This document shows positions 1 through 10,384 of a DNA stretch of 64,000 bases, one piece after another. Under the pieces are notes generated by a model. It was not told the DNA's origin. It did not search any database and saw only the letters and a program-made list of their open reading frames with translations. Source of the stretch: Vicugna pacos (Eukaryota; Chordata; Mammalia; Artiodactyla; Camelidae); NCBI RefSeq assembly GCF_048564905.1, contig NC_132997.1, positions 80,922,271 to 80,986,270 of the forward strand. The letters are read 5' to 3'. The translations under genes were made by a program, and so were the position numbers. The stretch's first letter is position 1; each line of letters starts with the position of its first letter.

Positions 1-335
1 AGTATTCCATTGAATAAATATACCACAACTTCTTTATCCAGTCATCTGTAGACGGACATTTAGGTTGTTTCATGTCTTGGCTATTGTAAATAGTGCTGCT
101 ATGAACATTAAGGTACAGGTGTCTTTTTGAATTAGGGTTCTTTCTAAATATAGCCCAGGAGTGGGATTGCTGGGCCATGTAGTAAGTCTATTTTTAGTCT
201 TTTGAGGAATCTCCATCCTGTTTTCCACAATGGCTGCACCAAACTGTATTCCCACAAACAGTGGAGGGTTCCCTTTTCTCCTCACCCACTCCAGCATTTA
301 TCATCTGTGGACTTCTGAATGATTGGCCCCCTTTT
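1..335 (-). mobile_element. L1 LINE fragment, ORF2 C-terminal end
   Basis: Reverse-strand LINE-1 remnant running off the left edge. The reverse strand at 70-297 encodes a stretch containing [17 protein letters not shown] and KDTCTLMFIAALFTIAKT, the classic C-terminal part of L1 ORF2. Forward-strand phrases such as TGGCTATTGTAAATAGTGCTG are the usual antisense signature. It is only a fragment and cannot encode an active reverse transcriptase. The 5' part of the element is absent, with homology fading near 335. Confidence 0.93.
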
Positions 336-384
336 CTTACCCTGCCCTCTTTCCCAATGAATTCCTATTCTATAGACGTCTATC

Positions 385-505
385 ACTATTGCCGACAACT
401 TAATTTAAATCCTGGATCAGGCATTTGCTTGAAATATGCTTTGGATAAATTATTTAACTTATCTCTGAACTTTCATCTGTAAAATTAGTAAGGACTAAAT
501 TAAAT
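385..505 (+). repeat. MIR SINE remnant
   Basis: The order of a MIR core is visible at low identity: an AATCCTGGATC block, a GATAAATTATTTAACTTATCTCTGAAC block and CATCTGTAAAATTAGTAAGGA, matching the MIR core 'ttacttaacctctctgtgcctcagtttcctcatctgtaaaatgggg'. It is strongly diverged, as expected of an ancient mammal-wide SINE. Confidence 0.65.
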
Positions 506-510
506 TAAGT

Positions 511-610
511 TTATATATATATGTGTGTGTGTGTATGTGTGTGTGCATAAACACACATATATTTATATACCCATATCCATATATATACATATCTCATATA
601 TACTATATAA
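511..610. repeat. (TA)n/(TG)n microsatellite
   Basis: Alternating TA, then TG, then CA/TA-rich dinucleotides over about 100 bp, lying just after the MIR remnant. Alternating purine-pyrimidine sequence of this kind is likely to be length-polymorphic. Confidence 0.9.
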
Positions 611-1324
611 TGTTGTATCTGGCCCCTTGATGTTAGTTCTTTATCATGCATGACAAGCATGTGTTTTCCGGAAATGAACTGAGTGATTCTAATCTCTACC
701 CTGCAGCCAATAAATCCACATCTACAGCCATTAATTCATTCTCCCACCTGCATGCACCAACCATTTACAACATGTCTTGTATTAACTGTTGCAAGAAAAT
801 CAAAGTGATTAACATCTAGGATACTAGGCATGACTTTAAATACTAATACCAGAAAGAGAAGATCCTTATAATTAGAAGATTATTATTATTAACTATACCC
901 TAAAGTATCATTTAGAGGATTATTGATAAGGTGTTATGATAGGAGCAAAAAAGATAGTTTTTGAGAAGTCAGTGACAGATGGAGGAATAGGTGATAGAAT
1001 AAGAAAGGTGAGGCTCCTGAGAGATGGTGAGCAGTGAGGACAGAGCAGGTGCATGTATAGCATGATGCCAAAATCATCTGTGAGCTTCCAGGTGGTAGGG
1101 AGCAAGGCCTGGGAGGCTGTACTTGGTGGTGAAGTTAGGGATTTTCCTCAAAGTGGAAAGGATAATCATTGCTTTTCTACTTGCTCAGACTGTTCCAAAG
1201 AATGGTCTTCCGGCCACCACTGGCTCAGTTAGCGCAAAGGCAGGACAAAGTGACACCAGTGTTGTACATTTCAGACTGGGGGTACATGCCAGTCATAGAG
1301 CCCCCAATCATTTTGATCTAGAAT
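611..1324. other. Unclassified sequence, no gene seen
   Basis: Mixed-composition sequence with no repeat family or exon that I can recognise. Open frames here are short, lack a credible start context and match no protein family. Confidence 0.5.
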
Positions 1325-1415
1325 GTCTCTCCTCCTCCTCCTCCTGTTTGTCTACCCTTTCCTTCCCCATCTCCTTTCCCCTTCTCGCCCTTCTCCCCTC
1401 CCCTCCTCCTTCCTC
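1325..1415. repeat. Polypyrimidine tract
   Basis: About 90 bp almost entirely of C and T on the + strand, beginning with a (CTC)n run and ending in CCCTCCCCTCCTCC blocks. The complementary purine strand has several closely spaced G runs. Such tracts can form triplex or quadruplex structures in vitro. The 156-codon frame crossing it is a low-complexity Ser/Leu/Pro frame, not a credible protein. Confidence 0.85.
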
Positions 1416-2689
1416 AAGAATCCCAGTCCAGTCATCCCAGTCTAGGCATCTCATCTGTCCGTTTTCAGAATCGTGTATCTTATTTTTCTTCCATCAAACA
1501 TGCAGATGGTGGGTCTCTGTGATAAGGCACTCATCTCTGGCTTCCTTACTGATCTTCTTGCATGGGGGGAGGGAGGCACAATTTGTATTGTAGATACTTC
1601 AGTTACTTGAATTTGTATTTTCCAATCTTTGATATACAGAGGAAAAGACAGCATGAAGCCAGTTCTTTTACCATGGCAGGATTTTCTCAGCATGCAATAT
1701 ACAGTTCAACTAACTACTCATTCAGTGTGGAGATCCTGAATATGTTACTACTTAAAAGTTGGGGTAAAAGAAAGACAGTAAGGTTGCTGCGTACTTTGCT
1801 TTAAGTGGAAATCTGAAAGGGGGGTGATTACTTTTCTTAGAGTTATCAGTTCCTGGGTTCTTTTTCCCTTGGTAATTAACAGCCATAGTGCTTGTGCTGA
1901 GAGACTGTGTGGTGTATGTAATGAACAGAATCTAGGAACGGATTGGATCTGGCATAGTACGTAAGGCCCTTCATGGAGGCTAGGACAATGATCTTCACTG
2001 CAAGAGACTAGCATTTTCAGATACCGGAAGTTTGTTCAAGTTGACTGAAGCCATCTGTTGCACGCTGGGTAAAAGCAGTATTGTTTATTCTGGAAGAAGT
2101 GCCCCAGGTAAATACACCCACAGAGACATGAAATCTGAGATCTGGGTCCAGCTACAGTCCAGACCAGGTCTCTGGCTGGAGCCCTAGCCTCAGTAAGGGC
2201 TGAACAACAGATTTCACTGGGCTAGGCTGTCCTCCATACAAAGATTATCCTGATGCCAGATTTGGGGATTGGGAATTGGGAAAGATCAATTTTTCTGAGT
2301 CTTGTGTCTGCAAGATTTCTTAGCCAACCATTTCCTGGAGTCAATGCATAGTCCCAGGAAGTTTGAAGCAAAACTATACTGTCTTGATCCTACCCTTTGC
2401 ATTTGCTATGAATTTTTCAGTGACCATTTGGGTAACATACTTTTATGGTGCGTGACCCTGGCTTCTCCCAGTTCCCCCCTAGTATTCTATGAAGTTTGAG
2501 AGGAGGCATTTGTATCTTCCCTGTGTCCTGCTCACTATTAATGACATAGTAACTTTTCATGAAATGAATTAATGAATACATAAATAACTTCTCGGCCGAA
2601 AAGCACTGCTCACTGAATTCCCTCACTGAAAATACAGAAAAAAAAAAGGTGATTTTTCTCAGAGTCAACCAAGGTCTCTTGCCTCATTG
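1416..2689. other. Unclassified sequence, no gene seen
   Basis: About 1.3 kb without recognisable interspersed repeats or exons. Short open frames occur on both strands and overlap each other, as random frames do. An A-run lies near 2638-2647. Nothing here supports a functional call. Confidence 0.5.
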
Positions 2690-3105
2690 ATTCATTTGTT
2701 CATTAACCAAACATGTATCAGGTGCCAGGAAGAATTAAAAGATTGACTTACAGATGGTGAGATCTTTGCTGTGTTCAAGGCACATTTGAAATTTGGTGTG
2801 AAGTAAATACAATGAAAATATGATTGCTTTTAAACAATTATAGTCCGGTGAACTCTGCAAGGAAGTGAACAAAGAGTTAATTTAAAATGTGTTAACTATT
2901 GTAACAGAGGTGGGCCTGGGGTGCTGTTTGAGCACCAAGACCTGGTAGAGATGCTTCAGTGTAGGAGGTTTAGGAAGGGGCTAAGAGGAGGTAAAATAGG
3001 AGCTTTGGCTTCGGTCTTTAAAAGGATGCTAACTTGGCAGAGGTAGGGGTTTAGGGCAAGGGGACAAAATGGGCAAAGGGAGAGGCACAGAGGGTCCCAG
3101 TTTCA
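2690..3105 (-). mobile_element. L2 LINE 3' fragment
   Basis: Reads in L2 antisense order: TTCATTTGTTCATTAACCAA (L2 end 'ttcattcattcaacaaatat'), ATGTATCAGGTGCCAGG, later GAAGTGAACAAAGAG, and finally a GGGCAAAGGGAGAGGCACAG block matching the L2 'gcaaaggccctgaggc' region. Old and gapped, with no coding potential. Confidence 0.7.
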
Positions 3106-3127
3106 GTCTGACACATCACATCATACA

Positions 3128-3154
3128 GAATGAATGAATGAATGAATGAATGAA
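3128..3154. repeat. (GAAT)n microsatellite
   Basis: Six to seven perfect GAAT units. The serine/histidine-rich reverse-strand frame across it (SFIHSFIL) is produced by the repeat and is not evidence of a gene. Confidence 0.95.
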
Positions 3155-3482
3155 GAAAGATCTGCTTTTCATGGCCCGTTAACTTTCCAACGATCCTCTG
3201 CTGCATACACATAGACATTAGAGAATTCTTTTCAGGGTGTTTCCCTATTATAGCCATTTGGAGATGTGAGAAATTACATTCAATAGCCTGGAAAACTACC
3301 CTCAGAGCTTTCATTAGCATCTGTGTATCATCTCCTTGTGCTGGTAAATATCTAAATTCCTATCTCCAGTCACTGTACCCCGGTTTTAATGCTGGCAAAT
3401 AAAACCCAAGCACTCATCAGAAAATAAAATATTTACCCTGCACCCTACCATAAACAAAGCTATTGGGACGGTGCACATTTAA

Positions 3483-3538
3483 ATGTGATAAGATAAATAT
3501 CACAGGAGTGCGATAAGATAAATAATGTATTTTATCCA
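3483..3538. promoter_or_regulatory. Candidate GATA-factor motif cluster
   Basis: Within 55 bp there are two copies of GATAAGATA (3487-3495 and 3512-3520), each holding two overlapping GATA cores, plus TATC cores on the opposite strand near 3498 and 3534. The sequence is in unique DNA between repeats. Motif matches alone do not show binding, and low-complexity AT-rich sequence raises the chance rate, so this is a candidate only. Confidence 0.35.
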
Positions 3539-4049
3539 AAACATTAAGCTGTCCTGGTGGTAATTAGAGGAAATGTCGGGGAGCACTTTCTCCAGCAGGA
3601 AGGCTTCAGAGTAAGGTGGGTGTGATCTACTGATGCATTTGATGATTCTTCTTCCTTTCTTGATTTACATCAGCAGTGCCTAATTTTCGGGAAGTCTGGC
3701 AATAACTTTATCACTGTGTGCAGGACCCCAAGGCAGTTGTGGGGGGATGGGTAATCCTGAAAAAGAAGAGTTATGGTCCCTTCCTACTTTTATAATGTAT
3801 ATCATTTACTATCACAGAGTAATAAATTTTTTGAGTTCATTTTGGGCTTCAATCTAGAGCTGAAGAAAAAGCTACAGTATATACATGTCAAACTATGATT
3901 CTATAGCGCTTTGCCTTAGTGGGATTTTGAGGCCCTCCATGAAAGGAGTCATGACCACTTTAGCTCTGCTCTTGTCTTTGAGCCTCAATTTACATTTCCC
4001 TAAATAGGTCACATGGTTTCAAAATACATGCTTGTGTGCATTCTGTTTT
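3539..4049. other. Unclassified sequence, no gene seen
   Basis: Unique-looking sequence between the GATA cluster and an L2 end. It contains no convincing open frame, exon or repeat family that I can name. Confidence 0.45.
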
Positions 4050-4262
4050 TTCCTGGCAAATTCCTATGCATCCTGCAAAACCTGAATCCCTGGAGGCATG
4101 GGTGAAACTGAATGCCTTGCCATCCCTACGGAGTGTTCTTGCTGCAGGTGTGAATGGCGACTGAGGGCAGGGGCAGTGTTGGCCTTGTGACCTGCTCTAA
4201 CTCCTGCACCTACTCTAGCATAGAATAGATGTTCAAAATGTATTTGTTGAATTAATGAATTA
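4050..4262 (+). mobile_element. L2 LINE 3' end
   Basis: The tail reads CACCTACTCTAGCATAGAATAGATGTTCAAAATGTATTTGTTGAATTAATGAA, the normal L2 3' terminus ('cctggcacatagtaggtgctcaataaatatttgttgaatgaatgaa') in + orientation. The upstream GGGCAGGGGCAGTG block fits the preceding L2 3' UTR. Confidence 0.78.
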
Positions 4263-4702
4263 TTAGTACTGGATCTTATCCAAAACATGGAGGTTTTAAG
4301 CTAGCTTTTGTGAATAAGTTGCCTCATCCTTTTTGGCTAGGCTTAGGCCATATTCAGAAGTATGAACATTTGGTGGATTTCCCCAAACACTGCCTGATTT
4401 ATTCCCAGCTCCCTGATTTATGAAGTTCGCACTGACTCGGGCAGCTGGGCGCTCCCACAGACATACTGCTGAGATCCGGGGCGATCACATTGCATGTGTC
4501 CCTTGCCTCCTACTCCCCTTCCTATTCCTGGTTTTAAGGAATATTAGTAAGATGAAACGTTGCCTCTTTCAAAATGGTGAAAGTGAAAGATCAGAACCTC
4601 TGAATGATGTGCAGAGATCTTTCCCCAGCCACAGAAAAAAGCAAAAACAGGAACAAAAGCAAAAGTCACTCCCTCAAGAGCAGGCACTCACTGAGTGTGT
4701 GT

Positions 4703-4717
4703 CCTGCAGAGGGCGGC
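4703..4717 (+). promoter_or_regulatory. Candidate CTCF core motif
   Basis: CCTGCAGAGGGCGGC matches the CTCF core (CCASYAGRKGGCRS) at nearly every position, differing only where A is expected as the third base. The surrounding sequence is GC-rich and not a recognised SINE. Occupancy cannot be judged from sequence alone. Confidence 0.35.
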
Positions 4718-4772
4718 AAGGTGGCTGGTGTGTGCAGCCACCTGGTGCCCAGGGTTTTAGGTCACAAGTGAC

Positions 4773-4800
4773 GGGACAAGGGAGGAGGGAGGGAGGGAGG
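4773..4800 (+). other. G-quadruplex-capable run
   Basis: Five GGG runs (4773, 4780, 4787, 4791 and 4795) separated by loops of one to four bases satisfy the standard G3+N1-7 quadruplex rule. The last part is a (GGGA)n tandem. Confidence 0.8.
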
Positions 4801-5148
4801 CGCAGGGCTACAGAAAAGGTTTCCGAAAGGAAAAGGAGATGGGACAGAGCTGGGCTTGAAAAGAAAGGAAGCCTTCATCTGTGGGGTGATGGGGTTGTTC
4901 TGCAGGAAGGGGATGAGTCTGTGAGCAAACTGCAGGCGGACAAGCACCCGGATTGTTCCTGGGAGAGGGGAAGGGGACATGTTCCTGCCACTCAGCAGGA
5001 GACAAAGTCAGAGGCAGAGACCAAGGCCTCAGATGCCAAGATGAATGTTTCCACTTTCCCCAATACAAACCTGACCCAAGGGGCTCTCCTAAGCCCCTGT
5101 TCCCTGTCTGAGATGCACTCTTCAGCTGACATGAGAACTCTTTCATGA

Positions 5149-5539
5149 ATCTTTTCACAGTTGCTTTTTCTTCAAGACTGAGTCTTTTGTGCATCCCTCC
5201 CTGGGGGTCCCAGGAGGTTAACATCCTCATTTATTTAGGAATAAACACCAGTAACAGCTCTAGGCTGAAACTTCTCTGTAATAACTGAAGCCAATTTCTA
5301 GTGCTGAGTATCTAGAGACAATCTGTGGTTTTGTTTGTTTGTTTTTCTGTCAAGCCCAGAGATGAACATGGCAGTTCTGACCTGGGTGCTGAGATAGGTG
5401 GCTGTATGTTAGGCCCCTTTCTGATGAAAGGAGACAGCCCCTGGGTTTATTCATCCCGAAGTTATTGATAGGAACATTTCCCGGCCCCTCCGCCACGCTG
5501 AAATCCTAAGCTGATCCTGGTGTACACAGAGCCCCTGCT
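5149..5539. other. Unclassified sequence, no gene seen
   Basis: No exon or repeat that I recognise. A short (GTTT)n run occurs near 5330-5344. Confidence 0.45.
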
Positions 5540-5890
5540 GGCTAATTCACCATGCAGCTGAAAAGTGCACGTTTTGAAATGCATTTTCAAATCCGTGGTG
5601 TTGTGTGAAACGTTAAGCATGTGTTATTACCTCTGTAGATCTCAGCGGCGGTTTAACTATTAGAGAATTTCACAGCATATATAATATTATCAAAATGAAT
5701 CAATACCTTAACCTCGAGGCTGATTCCTCAATTACTGTAACTACCAGTTGCTAATTGGAATGCTTTTAGATGCTGCTCTCTGTTCAGACTGTCCATGCTG
5801 CCCATGTGAAGGCAGCCAAGGAGCACAGATAAATTGAGCGTGAACAATTAGACTATTCAGCTTTGGGTGATCTAAGGAGAGATGCGAGAG
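5540..5890. promoter_or_regulatory. Candidate conserved noncoding element, homeodomain-like sites
   Basis: Unique block with no repeat signature. CAATTA/TAATTG homeodomain cores occur at 5729, 5752 and 5845, the first two 23 bp apart in opposite orientation. Balanced composition, several CpGs in otherwise CpG-poor DNA (CCTCGAGG, CAGCGGCGG) and lack of open frames resemble vertebrate developmental enhancers. Conservation itself cannot be seen from one sequence, so this is inference. Confidence 0.3.
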
Positions 5891-6731
5891 GCCATTACAT
5901 GGCATCGTGATTCTGAATCTCTGGGCTGAGGCGTGACTCTGGATGACTGAATCTCTTCCTCCTGGCAGGAGTGGAAGATGGGATTCTTAAAGACCTGAAG
6001 CAGTTCTAAAGCCCCTGATGTTTTCAGTGGTAATGAAGAGTTTCACCAAGATGTTTTACATAGCATGGAACAGAGCTATTATCAGCCTAGAAATTTTTCA
6101 GCAGGGCTGCTATTTAAGGCTGTTCTCTTTGGCAGAGAAGGATCTGGCTTTGAATCATGATAGAAGGATGTCAAGCTCTGTCACTACTGGGAGAGGCCTC
6201 CCTTTACACTCTACTGTGGACAAGTGATTCCAGCCAGGGGATCTCCTATGATCCAGCATGACTGGGGGAGCCCGGACACCACTCTCCTTTGCTCCAGCTC
6301 GGCCTCTACATTGAGACCAGTTTGCTGCCTTTGGTGGGGTTGATTCAATCACAGTTGCAAAATAACTAAGCTCTGGTGAACAAAGAAATAAACGTGACAG
6401 TTTTCAATGATCCTCTGAAGCAAAACAAATCAGGGGTACCCATATAACCTAATGTGTCAATGGCTTTTACTCACCCACTATTATGAAGTCAATATTTTCT
6501 GGCAGTTCACAAAACAACCAGGTGCTCACAATTTAACCCAGGCTGGAGGAAAATAAAATTTTGTCTATTATGATTAACTCACTGGTGGTAAAGATTTATG
6601 TTTTTATTTTTGCTTTTCTCATCAAATCCCTAAGGGAATGAAAAGCCAGGGAACTAACAGTGTTTGTTTGGCTGGGTTAGTGGTAGAAACCTAAATACTA
6701 ACCAAGGTCGGACAGGCAAATGAATTCACGT
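5891..6731. other. Unclassified sequence, no gene seen
   Basis: About 840 bp without a recognisable repeat. Frames such as 6018-6227 are short and have no family resemblance. Confidence 0.45.
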
Positions 6732-6905
6732 AGTGCAGGATTTTTTGAACTCTGATATGCGTAGGAATCGCCTGGGAACCTTGTTAAAGCTCAGCTTGCT
6801 GGGCCTCCCCTCCAGAGAGGATGGTTTGGGTGAGGACCGCGAGTCTGAGTCTCTAGCAAACTTCCATGTGCTGCTGATCTGCTGGTCTGCGAACCTCTTG
6901 TGGAC
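6732..6905 (+). mobile_element. MER5A-type hAT-Charlie nonautonomous transposon
   Basis: Forward order of a MER5A copy: TTTTGAACTCTGATATGCGTAGGAATCGCCTGGGAACCTTGTTAAAGC..., then GCTGGGCCTCCCCTCCAGAG, and near the end GTGCTGCTGATCTGCTGGTC. These match the consensus blocks 'atcagaatcacctgg', 'ttgttaaaacacag', 'ctgggccccaccccc' and 'gatgctgctggtcc'. Both termini are degraded. It is a short internal-deletion derivative with no transposase. Confidence 0.85.
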
Positions 6906-8489
6906 AGAACACACACCTGTGTAACAGACAGGGCTAAAAGGGTATTGAACGGAAGGGCCTGCTTCGCTGGAAGTGACACTAACTCTCACTGGTATCTGCT
7001 GGGATGGAGGGGTCCTGTTGCCAGATCATCCGAATTTTGGTGAAATCTTACATTACAGGTGGCTAATTTGCTGGTTTTCTCTTAAAATTCTTCTCATGAG
7101 AAATAAGACCCATCTCTCAGATAGGGGTAGTCAGTAGGTCCCCATCTTGAGACATTCAGCCTTGTTATGTGTACTAGAGAGAGCTGGGCATTATTTAGTG
7201 CTGTTCAGTGTTGGTTATAAAAGAGTAAAACTGCCAAATTCTAAATGCACAGAAAAAAACCTAAACTCTTACCATCTGATTCTCATCATTTGGATCTTCA
7301 AATGGCTCTTTCAAAAGCCAAGTGGGAGAAACCACACGGGATTCTTTTCTAGGGAAAGAACTTGTATATTCATATAACGCATGAACAAGAAAACGGAACC
7401 TTGGGCGTTTCCTGGGTGCATCTCAGCTAATTAGTCTGAACTGAGACCTGGGCTCATTATGGGCATGAATGGGATGTTGGAAGACAATATTGTTCTTTTC
7501 CTTCTTTTTTTTTTTTTTTCTATTGTCAACAGCAAAGCCAGTTAGTATACCTGGGCTGCATCAGGAACCTGTGAGCTGAGAGGAGTGACATTCCAGAAAG
7601 ATTTCTTTTCAAGCTCTATGTCTCTAGGAAGCTTCCTTGCAGTGACCTTATACTTGGGATTCAGCTTTCCGCTGGTATATCCAGCATGAAAGGTGACAGG
7701 GAAAATAAAAGTCTTCCTTCCAAAGACTGTGTATGCCTTTGGCAAAGGTTATAGATGTGACGTCTTTGAACATCCTTCTTCATGATGGCTCTGTCGCTGA
7801 AAACGGGCAGAGCAGGGAGGAATCGGCAGTGGGCTAAAGCTGTTCTCAGGGTAATGATTGTCAAATCCTGCACCTCTTGAATGCTGAACAGTTGTGGGTT
7901 TCATATTTACATCTAAATATCCGGTTTACTTACCATCTTGTTCCCTCTCTCTTCTGCCCTGTCATATCTTTGTAGGCATAGAATAAAAAGGAGAAAACAT
8001 TCTGTTAAAAAAAAAATGAAAATACCCCAGCCTCACCTAAATGAGTGATTTCTGAGATTAGAGGAAACTCATTAACTCTTGCTGGTCCCGGACTTTTCCC
8101 CTGGCTCACCTTGTTTTCTAGCCAAGAATAGCAGAAGGCGGAAGGATGACATGTGTGCTTTTCCATCCGCCGTCCCTGCCTGAAGAGACCCAGATGTCTC
8201 TAAACATGGCTGGTTACAGGTCATTATCATTATTTCAGCAATTATTCATTCACTGTCCAGGGTGGGCTGGGAACTAGGGGCAGAGACAAGAAATGCCCCA
8301 AAAACACATTTGGATTTACAGTCCTTCAAATAACATGCTGTTCACTAGCACACTCCTCTCTGATAACTCTGACCACTTCTAGAGTATTCAGTGTTCCTAC
8401 TACCCATCAGAAAACCCCGCTAACTCCAGTTGTATCTCCTCCTTGAAGCCTTCCGTGGCTGCCTAGGCTAACATTCTTGTGTGGCTAGT
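6906..8489. other. Unclassified sequence with T-run, no gene seen
   Basis: No coding region found. A T-run of about 16 lies at 7505-7520. A CTCCTTGAAGCCTTCCGTGGCTGCC phrase near 8438-8462 resembles an L2 3' segment but is too short to call. The rest is not recognised. Confidence 0.45.
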
Positions 8490-8605
8490 TCAGTAGAACA
8501 CATGTCAGAATGAAACCATCATGGGTTCAATTCCTGACATGCCTGCTAATAATGACCTATATGCCTTTGAGCAAGTTTTCCCATTTATAAACTTATTTCT
8601 GATTG
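8490..8605 (+). repeat. MIR SINE remnant
   Basis: The MIR core order is visible: ATGGGTTCAATTCCTGACATGCC, then GACCTATATGCCTTTGAGCAAGTTTTCCCATTTATAAA, corresponding to 'ctgggttcgaatcc' and 'gtgaccttgggcaagttac'. Diverged. Confidence 0.6.
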
Positions 8606-10160
8606 TCGGTGGTCAACTTGGCATTGTTACCAGCCCCTCTTCACTGTCCTTTGTATAGCAGGAGAAAGTCTGGAACCACATGAGCTAGAAACCTTCTCCC
8701 TAATATGATTCCAAGTTAGATTTCACTACATTTGTAAGACTTGAACATTCAGGGTTCTCATTCTTATTCAGTGTTCTCAATCTCCAGTGGCAGTTACAGG
8801 TAGAAATATGACCAGGCACAAAGGTCGTAGCAGCATTGTAGGGAGCTTGGAGGAACGCCCAGGAAGGTGTGTAGGCACTGGCTATCTTCAGCAGGCTCTT
8901 TCCTGCAATTGCTCACGTTTTTAGCTCCTTCTGAGTGAACATCCTTAACCTCTTGCTTTGGTGCCATAGATGATAAGATTGTATGCAGAGGCTTTCTGAT
9001 TGTGGAATCTTGTTAGTGGTTTCCTTGTTTTTATTCCCTTTCTCCAGAAGGCTATCCCAATTGTTGTGCAAGCCTCTAGTTCCTATATAAAAATATTTTT
9101 ACTTGGACTAGCTGGAGGGTATTTCATTTCCTTCACCAAACCTTGAAAGATACAAACCCTCATTAGCAACACAGAGATTAAAAACATGCCAATCTATAAG
9201 GCTATTGTGAGAACAGTGCACGTGAAGACCCTGGCATGGCACCTAGAACTCCAAGAGTTCTAGGTAAATTGCTTCTTTATCTCATTGCACAAAGCACTTG
9301 AGCCAATGCTCTAGCACTCGGTCCATAAAGACCTGGTTTATTAATATAGTGCTCAGCCCAGGTATAGTCACATCATAGACATTGAATAAATGTTTATTAA
9401 TAGAGTAATTGCTGAGTTTGGCTAAAGTAATTTCTAGCACATCTGCTACTGTCTTTCATGTCATAAAGGGTCCTGAGGGAGTCTTCCAATGACTCATTGT
9501 AAAGCACTTTGATAATTCTTGGGTTTGAGAACAAGTTACCCCAAATTGAGATTAATAATACCATGTTTCCTAAAACCAACAGTGGAATTATATATTGCTA
9601 TCTTTTCACCTTCCTTCTAACATAAAACATGGGTTATGGCAATGGAAGATGTGTGCAGGATGAGGGCAGTCAGTCTCAGGACCAGTATGGTCATGGAGGT
9701 GGCCTTTTGGGTACCCACAGGCATCATTTTGCTATTCTGGTCATTAGTCAGTAAAGAGAACAGTAGAAATAATTTTTTTTAATTTTTATTTCTCTGTAGA
9801 ATTAAATACAGTAATTTCTTTGTGCTTTCCAAAAGCCGTGATTCAAATGAATTTCTTCAAAGGATCTGCATTTAGGGATTATTAATGGGGTGCACCGTCT
9901 CCTCTGTGGCATGAATTAGGGAAGCCAAGTAGACAGGTATCGGGGTACCAAGAATGATGCTATCATTTTTGGGAGCAGACTTTCTGGCTTGTTTACCCTT
10001 TAAGTTGAAGTAAAGTTCCCCCTGGAGAAAGCTCTCTGAAGGAGAACTGTTTTTCATTTCCTGGTGTGTTGTTTGGCTTTGGTGCATTTTCCCCAAAGAC
10101 ACATCATCTCTGATCAGCAACTCTCTGTCTGCTATCATGCATGTTACTACAGTGTCTGAA
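8606..10160. other. Mostly unclassified, weak MIR/L2 tails
   Basis: Two short stretches look like old SINE/LINE 3' ends: 9195-9275 (AGAACAGTGCACGTGAAGACCCTGGCATGGCACCTAGAA, MIR-like) and 9335-9400 (ATAGTGCTCAGCC ... ATTGAATAAATGTTTATTAAT, MIR/L2-like). Nothing else is recognised and there is no plausible exon. Confidence 0.45.
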
Positions 10161-10162
10161 AC

Positions 10163-10370
10163 ATTGTGTCTGGAGTCAAACTGACTTCATTTAAAAATAC
10201 TGCCTTTGCCCATTAATAGCTGTGTGACTTCGGGCAAGCAACGTCACCTTTCTGTGCTGGAGTTTCCTAATCCAGAAGAAAAAGAATGTAAGGATAATGA
10301 TAGCAACTGTGTCAGAGGGCTACTGAGAAGAATACAGATGTTTATTGAAAGTCTTTAGTGGCATCTTCTA
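10163..10370 (+). repeat. MIR SINE
   Basis: A nearly full-length MIR: GTCTGGAGTCAAACTGACTTCA, TTAATAGCTGTGTGACTTCGGGCAAG, GTCACCTTTCTGTGCTGGAGTTTCCTAATC, then AGGATAATGATAGCAACTGTGTCAGAGGGC. Each is the recognised MIR block in the proper order. The first line is tRNA-related and the centre is the conserved core. Confidence 0.88.
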
Positions 10371-10384
10371 ATAATAAGCCCTTA

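Larger units (their letters stand above)
4420..5148 (+). other. Longest open frame in the window (242 codons), probably noncoding
   Basis: An uninterrupted ATG-to-stop frame of 242 codons in locally GC-richer DNA. The predicted product is Lys/Arg/Gln/Glu-rich, with a KKQKQEQKQK stretch near residue 75 and a basic GRREGGRRR stretch from the G-rich run. There is one hydrophobic segment (CLLLPFLFLVL, about residues 29-39) but no signal peptide and no domain I recognise. The start context (TTTATGAAG) is weak. A 140-codon frame lies on the opposite strand over the same DNA, so reduced stop density here is likely a composition effect. I see no splice-signal arrangement or polyadenylation signal that makes a gene. 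It could be a chance frame or part of a noncoding RNA. Confidence 0.12.

Noticed and set aside
9195-9400. Confident MIR/L2 calls
   Set aside because: Only short 3'-tail phrases are visible; too diverged by eye for a separate feature.
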